NCBI RefSeq assembly: GCF_022354825.1 | Contig: NZ_CP031168.1 | Span: forward strand, 4,837,501 to 4,901,500 | Reading direction: 5' to 3' | DNA length: 64,000 nt | DNA from: Paenibacillus sp. H1-7 | Lineage (GTDB): Bacteria; Bacillota; Bacilli; Paenibacillales; NBRC-103111 | Part shown: piece by piece, positions 42,559 to 50,186 of the stretch | Numbering within the stretch: position 1 is the first letter of the stretch | Layout: each line of letters begins with the position of its first letter | The notes under the pieces: model-generated | Told to the model about the DNA's origin: nothing | The model's database searches: none | Seen by the model: the letters and a program-made list of their open reading frames with translations, nothing else | Position numbers and translations under genes: made by a program

Positions 42559-43218
42559 TCACTTGCGCGCCAAACGTATTTCCAGCCTCTTAAGAAGTAG
42601 AGAAGATATACAGCTCATGATGAGAAACAACAAGCCCACCAAGGTGAATGCTTCTATGTAGCGAAACGATGCCGAGCCTAATGATTTCGCTGTCTGCAGC
42701 ATTTCCACTAAAGTTACGGCTGAAAGGATCGGCGTCTCCTTAAACATGACTATCAAATAATTTCCCATAACCGGAAGTACTGGAGGCAGCGCTTGCGGCA
42801 GAATAAGTCTGAGCCATGTTTGCTGTGGGGTAAAATTTAACGCCTTCGCCGCCTCCCACTGACCGCTCGGAACAGCCTCGATCCCGGACCGGTACACTTC
42901 TGCCAGATAGGTGGCATAATGAATGCCTAAACCGATCACGCCAGCCGTGAATGGAGATAACGAGATCCCATACATCGGCAAAGCATAGAAAACGAACAAC
43001 AGCTGGATCAACAGCGGTGTTGACCTGATCAATTCGGCCAGAAAGGACACCGATTGCGATATCGCTTTATGCTGTACTCGTTTTCCCAAAGTGATGGGCA
43101 GCGCCAGAAGCATGGCTAGGATGAATCCGAATAAAGCTGCTCCCACTGTTACCGGTACGACCTCCAGCAGCTTTGGCAATATGCTCCAAGCGTATTCCCA
43201 ATTCCATTTCAACATCAT
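42559..43218 (-). CDS. ehuD: Ectoine/hydroxyectoine ABC transporter permease
   Basis: 219 residues, His/Glu/Gln/Arg-type amino acid permease with about five membrane helices. The helices include FLAELIRSTPLLIQLLFVFYALP, and the coupling (EAA) loop is ALNFTPQQTWLRLILPQALPPVLP. The start is ATG 43218, overlapping the TGA of ehuC by 4 nt and with GGGGAGG just upstream; a longer in-frame reading to 43491 runs inside ehuC in another frame. It is assigned as EhuD by order and similarity to ehuC. Confidence 0.88.
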   Translation of the reverse strand: MMLKWNWEYAWSILPKLLEVVPVTVGAALFGFILAMLLALPITLGKRVQHKAISQSVSFLAELIRSTPLLIQLLFVFYALPMYGISLSPFTAGVIGLGIHYATYLAEVYRSGIEAVPSGQWEAAKALNFTPQQTWLRLILPQALPPVLPVMGNYLIVMFKETPILSAVTLVEMLQTAKSLGSASFRYIEAFTLVGLLFLIMSCISSLLLKRLEIRLARK

Positions 43219-43868
43219 GACCTCCCCACAACAAAACGTCGCTCCAGCAATCGAATGATGCGGGTCATGAGCTGGGCAATACCGAAATAGATTAACAGAA
43301 TCAATATCAAGATAAGCGTTGTCCGGGACATATCGTACGACCGCAGCATCATGCCCTGGTATGTCAATTCCGCCAGAGTGATGAGAGACACCAGGGAGGT
43401 GCCCTTCAAAAGCTCTATTTGAAGATTTCCGAAGGATGGCAGTGCCATTGCCAATGCCTGCGGACCGATGATACGACGCATCCGCATCCATGGAGTCATA
43501 TTAAGGGCAATGGACGCTTCCGTCTGACCTCGAGGTATGGCAAGAATAGAGCTTCGGACAATTTCGGAGCCATATGCGCCGTAATTCAGCCCAAGCGCTA
43601 GCACAGCTGCCGTCATGGCATTTACACGAATATCCAGCAGCAGCGGAAATGCGAAATAGAGCCAGAATAGTTGTACAAGCAAGGAAGTACCTCGGAACGT
43701 TTCTACATAAAGGGCGGTGATCCATTGAAGCGGCCGCAGCGGGGACAACCTTGCCAATCCCGCTGCTATGGCAAGAACAAGAGCAGCAGCGGTTGAGAGG
43801 CAGGTTACTTCTATGGTAATGACCGTTCCTCTCCATAGAGCCGGAAGCAGTTCAACCATCAACATCAT
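43215..43868 (-). CDS. ehuC: Ectoine/hydroxyectoine ABC transporter permease
   Basis: 217 residues, same permease family as EhuD. It has about five hydrophobic helices, the segment YVETFRGTSLLVQLFWLYFAFP, and the coupling loop ALNMTPWMRMRRIIGPQALAMALP. It is 27 bp downstream of ehuB and overlaps ehuD by 4 nt. It pairs with EhuD to form the channel. Confidence 0.88.
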   Translation of the reverse strand: MMLMVELLPALWRGTVITIEVTCLSTAAALVLAIAAGLARLSPLRPLQWITALYVETFRGTSLLVQLFWLYFAFPLLLDIRVNAMTAAVLALGLNYGAYGSEIVRSSILAIPRGQTEASIALNMTPWMRMRRIIGPQALAMALPSFGNLQIELLKGTSLVSLITLAELTYQGMMLRSYDMSRTTLILILILLIYFGIAQLMTRIIRLLERRFVVGRS

Positions 43869-43895
43869 CGCCTTCCATTGTTGTTAACCAGACTG

Positions 43896-44804
43896 CTAGT
43901 TAGTCAGCTCCGTGGCAGTCATTTTGCCGGGGAGCTCCTCTTCGGTAAAACCGAAGGGTTTTAGAATAGTAAGCAGCTCTCCGGAGGATTTCAGCTTCTC
44001 CAATTCCTCGTTGTAAGCTTTTACAAAGTCATCGTCACCCATCCGAAACGCCGCTGCTCCATACCCCCGTACGCTTTTTCCGTCTACCGTAGGCTGTTCG
44101 AAGTCTTTAACGCGTTCAAGCTTATCGTCTTTGGCTGAATCCAGCATCGCCTGAAGAGAAGGACCTGTCATCGTGACAACCTGTACCCGGTCGGATTGCA
44201 GGGCCGAGATCGCTGACGGCTGATCAGGTACTGTGACGATTTGATTTTTAGCCACACCTGATTTCGTTAAATATTGCTCTTCAATTGCGCCAACCATTAC
44301 AGCCACCTTCACATCCTGCTTGGAGGCAATATCTTTGTAGCTGTGGATCCCCTTCGGATTTCCTTTTTGAACGGCAATCGCTTCGCCAATACTGTACTCC
44401 GGATTGGCAAACAGCACTTCCTTGCCGCGCTCCGGAGTAACGAACATACCGGCTGTAATAATATCGAAGCGCTCTGCTTTCAAACCTGGGATTAATGAAC
44501 CGAACTCGGTCAATACCCCGTTCATCTCTTTGATCCCGAGCTTTGTTATTATGGTTCTTGCTACTTCCACGGCTTCTCCCGTCAGCTTCCCATCTGGGGT
44601 GGCATAAGCATACGGCTTTTCATTAGCGAAACCGACGGTGATGAACCCTTGTTTCTTTGCCTTATCCAGCGTAGATTCCCCTGCACTCTGCTGAACATTC
44701 CCAGTCGTTCCTCCGTTGACCGGTTTCGCGTTGTCTTTGCTGCAGCCGGCAACAGCTACTGAACTGAGCAGAACTGCAAGTAGTATTCTTAACCCTCTTT
44801 TCAT
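43896..44804 (-). CDS. ehuB: Ectoine/hydroxyectoine-binding lipoprotein
   Basis: 302 residues from ATG 44804, 7 nt behind AAGGGAG (the ATG at 44858 has no site). A lipoprotein signal ends at lipobox VAVAGC. The mature part is a class II-like amino acid/ectoine binding fold with ITVGFANEKPYAY, FGSLIPGLKAERFDIITAGMF, PERGKEVLF and KKGNPKG-like (QKGNPKGIHSYKDIA) segments that follow the EhuB pattern. It is the first gene of the ehuBCDA-ectAB-ectCD operon. No convincing sigma-A -35 is seen upstream; a TATAGT lies at about 44865-44875 on the minus strand. Confidence 0.88.
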   Translation of the reverse strand: MKRGLRILLAVLLSSVAVAGCSKDNAKPVNGGTTGNVQQSAGESTLDKAKKQGFITVGFANEKPYAYATPDGKLTGEAVEVARTIITKLGIKEMNGVLTEFGSLIPGLKAERFDIITAGMFVTPERGKEVLFANPEYSIGEAIAVQKGNPKGIHSYKDIASKQDVKVAVMVGAIEEQYLTKSGVAKNQIVTVPDQPSAISALQSDRVQVVTMTGPSLQAMLDSAKDDKLERVKDFEQPTVDGKSVRGYGAAAFRMGDDDFVKAYNEELEKLKSSGELLTILKPFGFTEEELPGKMTATELTN

Positions 44805-45151
44805 TCGTGCGCTCCCTTCAATTTGTTGCTTGTTTGGGGCCCCATATAAGGGTAACATGGTCCTAATACTATACTCACCTCTGTTCTAGTCCCCTCAGGT
44901 CACTTGAGCCCCCCTCTCCTACCGATATCCCAGATTAGAGCCGATATATGGAAAAATCCTCCCCTATCCTCAGGATTCCTGATAAATACAAATTGTCATT
45001 TTGGTTCAATAATCGTCATATTCAAATGATTATGGTTATTTTTACTTCTAAATCTTGTGATATTGCTAATTCATTTCGAATATCGCGGTTTTAGTGAATG
45101 AAATTTAAAAAAATCACTGTGTTAAGAATAATTTAATGTTCCATTATTAGG

Positions 45152-45180
45152 TTGACCCTCTTACTTATCATCCGTATAAT
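45152..45180 (+). promoter_or_regulatory. Sigma-A promoter of the riboswitch-controlled aminomutase gene
   Basis: -35 TTGACC (45152-45157), 17-bp spacer, perfect -10 TATAAT (45175-45180). The predicted start near 45187 coincides with the first bases of the aptamer. Confidence 0.85.
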
Positions 45181-45188
45181 AAAGACAC

Positions 45189-45306
45189 GCTTAATTTCCG
45201 ATTCTCCAATCGGAAAGCGGGGGAACCAATTTTTAGGGGCGAATCGATGCTCTAACAGTATCGTAGGGAACCATCTTTCCCAAGTCCGTCAGCTAACCTC
45301 GTCAGC
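45189..45306 (+). promoter_or_regulatory. ydaO/yuaA-type cyclic di-AMP riboswitch
   Basis: About 118 nt with the conserved blocks GCTTAATTTCC, GCGGGGGAACCAA, AGGGGCGAATC and AAGTCCGTCAGCTAACC followed by TCGTCAGC. It starts directly after the promoter and is followed by an intrinsic terminator (45345-45371), a complete transcriptional OFF switch. It controls the KamA-like gene at 45449. Confidence 0.92.
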
Positions 45307-45344
45307 AGTAGATGGGTCAATAGTTCCGATATATCGGTGTTACG

Positions 45345-45371
45345 AGACCCTTATTTGGGTCTTTTTAATTT
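45345..45371 (+). terminator. Riboswitch expression-platform terminator
   Basis: AGACCC and GGGTCT pair around TTATTT, followed by TTTTAATTT. GGGTC at 45314-45318, just after the aptamer, can pair with GACCC (45346-45350) instead, giving a plausible antiterminator. Confidence 0.85.
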
Positions 45372-45448
45372 GGCCCTGAACAGGCAAAGGTGTATGTCCC
45401 TTTGCTTACAGGGTCATTTTTATTTTTCAAATACAAGGAGGAATCGCA

Positions 45449-46627
45449 ATGCCTCAGCCGAAGTACATCACCGATATTGACAGGATCAAGTGGATACCGG
45501 AGCAAGAAAGGAACCGGCTCAAGCAAATCACAGAAAAATTCGTGTTTCGGGTCAATGATTATTATCTTAACCTCATCGATTGGAGCGATCCTGACGATCC
45601 GATTCGTAAGCTGGTCATTCCGAACGAAGGAGAGCTCTTGGAATACGGACGTTGGGATGCATCCGATGAAGATACCAATTATGTCGTCCCCGGCTGCCAG
45701 CACAAATATCGTACAACGGCGCTTCTCATTGTTTCGGAGGTGTGCGGCTCTTATTGCCGGTACTGCTTCCGAAAGCGGCTTTTCCGTAATGACGTGAAGG
45801 AAGCGCTGTCGGATGTGGAGCCGGGGCTTCGTTATATCGCCAAGCATCCAGACATCAATAATGTGCTGCTAACCGGCGGAGACAGCTTAATTCTGGCTAC
45901 GCCAAAGCTAAGGGGGATTATACAACGGTTGCGTGAGCTGGACCATGTGAAGATAATCCGGCTCGGATCGAAAATCCCTGTTTTCAACCCCATGCGGATA
46001 TATGAAGACGAGGAACTGCTTGAGACGATTCGTGAATATTCAACGCCGGAAAAGCGCATTTATGTAATGGCTCATATTAATCATCCTAGGGAAATCACTG
46101 AGGAGGCAAGGAAAGGGTTTCAAGCGCTGCATGAGGCTGGAGCCATAGTTGTGAATCAAACACCTGTGCTTAAGGGCATTAACGATGATCCGGCCGTACT
46201 TGGAGAACTATTGGATCAATTGTCATGGGCAGGTGTCACGCCCTATTATTTCTTTATCAATCGCCCGGTAGCTGGTAATAAGGAATTTGTGCTGCCTTTG
46301 CAGCAAGTTTATCGGATAGTTGAAGAAGCTAAGGCGCGGACATCCGGTTTAGGCAAGCGTGTTCGTCTATCCATGAGCCATACCTCTGGGAAGATCGAGA
46401 TCGTAGCCATCGAGAATGGGAAGGCATATTTAAAATACCATCAGTCGCGTGATGAACAGTACGGTAAATTTATGGTGCTCGATTGCCCGGATGATGCCGC
46501 TTGGTTTGACGATCTCCCTGGCAGCGAAAATTTCTGGATCAAGCCCAGTAAAAAGACGGAAGCTGTCGTATCCGTAAATGAGCTTCCGGATATGCCGCAA
46601 GATTTGAGAGCATTTCGGAATGCGTAA
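45449..46627 (+). CDS. KamA-family radical SAM aminomutase, not a typical lysine 2,3-aminomutase
   Basis: 392 residues. The radical SAM cluster motif is CGSYCRYCF (Cys99, Cys103, Cys106), the SAM-binding LLTGGDSLIL follows, and the PLP lysine is expected at Lys315 (HTSGKIEIV). Aligned by eye to lysine 2,3-aminomutase, the two Asp that bind the lysine side chain are replaced by Arg272 (FFINRPVAG) and a Ser/Met near 308. The substrate is therefore probably not lysine; an acidic amino acid such as glutamate, giving the compatible solute beta-glutamate, is a reasonable guess. It is shorter than AblA. No beta-lysine acetyltransferase gene (ablB) lies nearby. The upstream c-di-AMP riboswitch supports an osmoprotective role. 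AAGGAGG precedes the ATG. Confidence 0.8.
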   Translation: MPQPKYITDIDRIKWIPEQERNRLKQITEKFVFRVNDYYLNLIDWSDPDDPIRKLVIPNEGELLEYGRWDASDEDTNYVVPGCQHKYRTTALLIVSEVCGSYCRYCFRKRLFRNDVKEALSDVEPGLRYIAKHPDINNVLLTGGDSLILATPKLRGIIQRLRELDHVKIIRLGSKIPVFNPMRIYEDEELLETIREYSTPEKRIYVMAHINHPREITEEARKGFQALHEAGAIVVNQTPVLKGINDDPAVLGELLDQLSWAGVTPYYFFINRPVAGNKEFVLPLQQVYRIVEEAKARTSGLGKRVRLSMSHTSGKIEIVAIENGKAYLKYHQSRDEQYGKFMVLDCPDDAAWFDDLPGSENFWIKPSKKTEAVVSVNELPDMPQDLRAFRNA

Positions 46628-46774
46628 CAGCCGGCTCTTTTGGCGCTAAAGTTAAACCGTCAGGATAAGCTGATTTTGAATTAGGTCACGTTCATGTTGT
46701 TATATTTTACATCCCAAGGCTTGGGCTGAAGCACTTATAAAATACTTATCGTAACGCAGCCCTTTAGTCCAATA

Positions 46775-46805
46775 AATAAGCAGGTTGCTGGGCAACCTGC
46801 TTATT
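46775..46805. terminator. Hairpin after the aminomutase gene
   Basis: AATAAGCAGGTTGC and GCAACCTGCTTATT form a 14-bp perfect stem with a 3-nt loop. The T tail is weak on both strands. Confidence 0.65.
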
Positions 46806-46884
46806 ACTGACTATTAAACTATCTATCCTTTTACACACAACCCTTGCATCCAAGCTGTCCCCTATCACCTATATTACAAAGTGT

Positions 46885-47001
46885 AGAATTCAAGCCAGCA
46901 AACAGATGCTTTTGAACGATCCGGACATGTCCGTCAAAGAGGTTGCTATCAGCTCCGGATATCCCAGCATAAGTTATTTCAATAAATTATTTAGGGAACT
47001 T
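46885..47001 (+). pseudogene. Fragment of an AraC family regulator (second HTH)
   Basis: A start-less frame encodes RIQASKQMLLNDPDMSVKEV followed by AISSGYPSISYFNKLFRE, the second helix-turn-helix and signature of an AraC regulator. The match ends about 47000, where the frame enters the antisense of the Lrp gene. The N-terminal part and C-terminus are gone, so it is a remnant. Its end overlaps the last codons of the Lrp gene on the other strand. Confidence 0.75.
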
Positions 47002-47438
47002 GATGCTTCATGGCTCGCCACGAGACTTTTATCCTCGAAACGAGTGGAAAGAACCACAAGGGTCGTTGAAAATCCAAATGCGTTGCAAGCTTCTAGGAAG
47101 GCTTCCAATGACTCACCTGTTTCTGTTACAACCTTCAACATATAATTATACTCTCCACTGGTTCTGTAGAAATCGACGATTTCAGGGGCCGCTTCGCTGA
47201 AAGCTTCGAATTCCTTGCAGTTATTCGACTTGAACAGTACAAACGCAGTTGTATATTTGCCCAGCTTGGACGCAGAAATCTCAGCACGATAACCCGTTAT
47301 GACCTCCTGTTCCTCCAATTTCCGAAGCCGTTCGGTTACAGCCGGTTGTGACATGGCAATCATTCGACTCATCTCAGAAACCGTAATTCTGGCATTATCA
47401 TGAAGAATGGACAGTATCTTTAGATCGATATGGTCCAT
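46974..47438 (-). CDS. Lrp/AsnC family transcriptional regulator
   Basis: 154 residues. The N-terminal HTH (HIDLKILSILHDNARITVSEM, AVTERLRKLEEQEVITGYRA) is followed by the RAM ligand-binding domain with GEYNYMLKVV and FSTTLVVLSTRFEDK. Its 3' end runs over the remnant AraC gene, so the last residues (SSSLNNLLK) may be newly acquired coding sequence. It is divergent from the PcaD-like hydrolase gene and probably regulates it. Confidence 0.9.
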   Translation of the reverse strand: MDHIDLKILSILHDNARITVSEMSRMIAMSQPAVTERLRKLEEQEVITGYRAEISASKLGKYTTAFVLFKSNNCKEFEAFSEAAPEIVDFYRTSGEYNYMLKVVTETGESLEAFLEACNAFGFSTTLVVLSTRFEDKSLVASHEASSSLNNLLK

Positions 47439-47586
47439 GAACAGATCACCTCATATTTATAAAGTTTGACTCGGAAACAACGATAGAAATAAGTTTTTAA
47501 CCCCCAAACTCCTTACTCTTCTTATTTAAATTGTAGATCGGTTCCCCTAAAATGTCACTATAAACCAGTAAGGGAGACTGAGAACA

Positions 47587-48408
47587 ATGACAGTAAACGA
47601 AACAAGAAGGACTGAAGGGGTAACCTATTTTACGACCGTAGATGGTGTTCGGATTGCTTACAGAATTGATGGATTGGTCGACAAGCCGGTACTCGTGCTT
47701 GCGAACTCCATCGCAACCTCTATGAACATGTGGGATGGGCAAATCTCCGAGCTTTCAAAGCATTTCCGCGTTCTTCGCTACGACTATCGGGGGCATGGCG
47801 ACTCGGATACGCCCGACGGTCCGTATTCGTTCGACAGATTGGGAAGGGATACTATCGAGCTGCTTGACGTACTTCAGATCGACCGAGTGCATTTCCTCGG
47901 GCTGTCGCTCGGCGGCGCCGTTGCGCAATGGCTGGGTATACACGCTCCGGAACGGATCGACCGGCTAATTCTGAGCAATACCTCCTCTTATCTTGGGCCA
48001 GCAGAGCAATGGCAGGGCTTGATTACCTCCGTACTGGAACAGGGAAAACTACCCGAATTTGCAGATATGTTCATCAAGAACTGGTTCCCTTCGCATATGT
48101 TGGAGTCGGAGAACCAGCACGTCACCTCATTTCGCGAGATGGTGCTTGCTACTCGTCCACATGGAATCGCAGGAAGTTGGGCTGCTATCCGCGACATGGA
48201 TATGCGCCGGACTGCCGCACTAATCAGCAGTCCGACATTGGTTATCACAGGGCAGAATGATACGGTGACGCTTCCCGAGCATGGTGAATTGATCGCCAAG
48301 ACCGTACCTGACGCAAAGCTGCTCGTATTGCCCGCAGTTCATCTATCCAATGTGGAGTATCCGACTGAATTCCTCAGTGCCGTGCTCGAGTTCCTGCAAG
48401 TAAAATAA
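47587..48408 (+). CDS. Alpha/beta hydrolase, 3-oxoadipate enol-lactonase-like
   Basis: 273 residues. The nucleophile elbow is GLSLGGAVAQWLG (Ser), the oxyanion part LANSIATSMNMWDGQ is typical of PcaD, and the catalytic His lies in LPAVHLSNVEYP, again PcaD-like. AAGGGAG precedes the ATG by about 10 nt. No other beta-ketoadipate pathway gene is nearby, so the true substrate may differ. It is divergent from the Lrp-type regulator. Confidence 0.8.
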   Translation: MTVNETRRTEGVTYFTTVDGVRIAYRIDGLVDKPVLVLANSIATSMNMWDGQISELSKHFRVLRYDYRGHGDSDTPDGPYSFDRLGRDTIELLDVLQIDRVHFLGLSLGGAVAQWLGIHAPERIDRLILSNTSSYLGPAEQWQGLITSVLEQGKLPEFADMFIKNWFPSHMLESENQHVTSFREMVLATRPHGIAGSWAAIRDMDMRRTAALISSPTLVITGQNDTVTLPEHGELIAKTVPDAKLLVLPAVHLSNVEYPTEFLSAVLEFLQVK

Positions 48409-48449
48409 AGTTTGTAAGCAAGAATTGACAACAAACTCTAACACCTAGA

Positions 48450-48477
48450 TTGACAAAATCATACGAGTGTTTACGAT
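48450..48477 (+). promoter_or_regulatory. Possible promoter in the spacer after the hydrolase gene
   Basis: TTGACA (48450-48455), 16 bp, TACGAT (48472-48477). A second TTGACA lies at 48425-48430. It would drive the small ORF at 48547. Confidence 0.4.
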
Positions 48478-48546
48478 ACCCTCCATGGCGATATAATTGG
48501 TAAGCAACAGAGACCGGTTGTTATTAATACGGAGGTAATCTAGGAC

Positions 48547-48657
48547 ATGATATGGAGCAGCTGCCACTGGCAAGCTGTTTCTTGTTTCGTTCAGTCTCCT
48601 TTTGTTCAATCACTTGTTTCCATAAAAGATGGACCCCTCATTAACTACGTTCACTAA
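48547..48657 (+). CDS. Possible 36-residue small protein
   Basis: ATG 48547 follows GGAGG by 11 nt and opens 36 codons starting MIWSSCHWQAVSCFVQSPF. It has no recognised family. A promoter candidate lies upstream. It may be a small protein, a leader of the GntR gene, or chance. Confidence 0.25.
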   Translation: MIWSSCHWQAVSCFVQSPFVQSLVSIKDGPLINYVH

Positions 48658-48733
48658 CATCACCTTTTCCATAACTACAAAGTAAGCGCTCTATTCTGTG
48701 TTTCATTGTAACAATTCGCGAAAATGAAAGGAA

Positions 48734-48772
48734 TGATATATCTTTACGAAACTTGATATATTTTTACCGAAC
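48734..48772 (+). repeat. Two 19-bp direct repeats upstream of the GntR-LacI gene
   Basis: TGATATATCTTTACGAAAC (48734-48752) and TGATATATTTTTACCGAAC (48754-48772) differ at three positions and are exactly 20 bp apart, i.e. about two helical turns. They may be binding sites for a regulator. Confidence 0.45.
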
Positions 48773-48838
48773 CTGCATCATGACCTGACTGCCGCCTTCC
48801 GATAAATAAACCAAGTGTTGTTGCTGTTTTCTGCGGAC

Positions 48839-48867
48839 TTTACTAAAACCAAAAAAGGTTGTATATT
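48839..48867 (+). promoter_or_regulatory. Promoter of the GntR-LacI regulator gene, with overlapping operator
   Basis: -35 TTTACT (48839-48844), 17 bp, -10 TATATT (48862-48867). The -10 lies in TTGTATATTTGA, which resembles the TGTATATACA element at the two solute-binding protein promoters and would allow autorepression. Confidence 0.5.
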
Positions 48868-48900
48868 TGATATAAAAAAACGGGGGAGAGCAGTATTCCT

Positions 48901-50037
48901 ATGTCTAATACCCAAAAAAGGGTTCCTATGTATATACAATTAAAAAACTACATCATCAATCAAATGAATACGGGGGTTTGGAAACCAGGAGACAAGCTTC
49001 CTTCGGAAAATGAATTAGCCGAGCAATTCAATGTCAGCCGAATAACCGTAAAAAACGCCATGGCTGATATTGTAAAACAAGGCTTGATCACCCGAATTCA
49101 AGGAAGAGGCTCCTACATTTCCGATGATGCATCGAATCAGCTGATTGCCTATGAGCATCAGGAAATAGCAACCGGGTCGCCTCTTGTCGTATTTCTTATG
49201 CCTCGACTGGATAACCTGTTTACAGCCAACCTAATGACAGGAATCGAAGAAGAATTGGCCGAGCATGGATATCACCTCGTGTTCAAGCTTACTCATGATT
49301 CACAGGAACTAGAAAATAAATTACTCAAGGAGTTCACTCAGCTTGAGATCAATGGGATCATTATTTATCCTGTAGATGGTGAAACGTTCAATGATCAAAT
49401 ATTGAAGTTAACTTTAGACCGCTTCCCCCTTGTCATTATAGACCGGTATCTCCGCGGGCTTGACGCTAACTATATAAGCTCAGATAACTTTAAAGGCGCT
49501 TATGAAGCCACAAAGCATTTAACGAATCTCGGACATACCAAGATTAGCTTTATAAGCACAGCCGTCTCCGGAACGACTAGTATTGAAGATCGTTTGCACG
49601 GGTATGAACAGGCTCTAAGCGATTCCGGCCTATTCATCGATTACCGGTTGAGACTAACGCTAAGCAGCGGGATGCCGGTTGTTGAACAAATCAAAAGCTA
49701 TTTGATGGAAAACCCCGATGTTCAAGCTGTGGTGACCACAAATTCGGCCATCGGCTTGATTACTATGAAAGCGGCCAAATCCCTGAATCTTCAGGTACCC
49801 GACGATCTGTCCATCGTTTGCTTCGACGACTATGCTCATTCCGAGCATTCAGAAATTCCATTAACCTATATTAATCAGAATGAGAAGAATATGGGGAGAG
49901 AGGCTGCCAAACTCCTCGTATCCCTCATTCAGGAGCCCAATCAGGACCGCCGCAATGTCGTTCTACCGAACAAACTGGTCGTTCGGAATTCGACGACGAG
50001 TCCAACGGTTGCGAAAGAAGCAGGATCTGAAGCATAA
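48901..50037 (+). CDS. GntR-LacI type sugar-responsive repressor (AraR-like)
   Basis: 378 residues. The N-terminal GntR winged helix (about 8-75: KLPSENELAEQFNVSRITVK, GRGSYIS) is joined to a LacI/periplasmic-binding-type effector domain (about 90-365: VVFLMPRLDNLFTANLMTGIEE, DRYLRGLDANYISSDNFKGAY, CFDDYAHSE). This is the AraR plan. The effector should be a sugar. It neighbours an alpha-mannosidase and two sugar-binding lipoproteins whose promoters share an AraR-like operator, so these are probably its targets. GGGGGAGAG precedes the ATG by about 11 nt. Confidence 0.9.
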   Translation: MSNTQKRVPMYIQLKNYIINQMNTGVWKPGDKLPSENELAEQFNVSRITVKNAMADIVKQGLITRIQGRGSYISDDASNQLIAYEHQEIATGSPLVVFLMPRLDNLFTANLMTGIEEELAEHGYHLVFKLTHDSQELENKLLKEFTQLEINGIIIYPVDGETFNDQILKLTLDRFPLVIIDRYLRGLDANYISSDNFKGAYEATKHLTNLGHTKISFISTAVSGTTSIEDRLHGYEQALSDSGLFIDYRLRLTLSSGMPVVEQIKSYLMENPDVQAVVTTNSAIGLITMKAAKSLNLQVPDDLSIVCFDDYAHSEHSEIPLTYINQNEKNMGREAAKLLVSLIQEPNQDRRNVVLPNKLVVRNSTTSPTVAKEAGSEA

Positions 50038-50062
50038 TCCTTTGATGATAGCACGTTTAAGG

Positions 50063-50102
50063 AAAACCCGAGGGAGCCGCTTAGCAGCAGCCTCGGGTTT
50101 TC
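50063..50102 (+). terminator. Terminator of the GntR-LacI gene
   Basis: AAAACCCGAGG and CCTCGGGTTTT form an 11-bp stem, followed by C and no long T run. Confidence 0.7.
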
Positions 50103-50186
50103 AGACTATTATGACATGGAAAAGCCCGTAAACCAGCAGCCGATTCAGAATCAAGCTGCAGATTGTTACGGGCAACATCTTTCGTT

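Noticed and set aside
43219..43491. 91-codon extension of ehuD
   Set aside because: It lies inside ehuC in another frame; the ATGA overlap and GGGGAGG fix the start at 43218.
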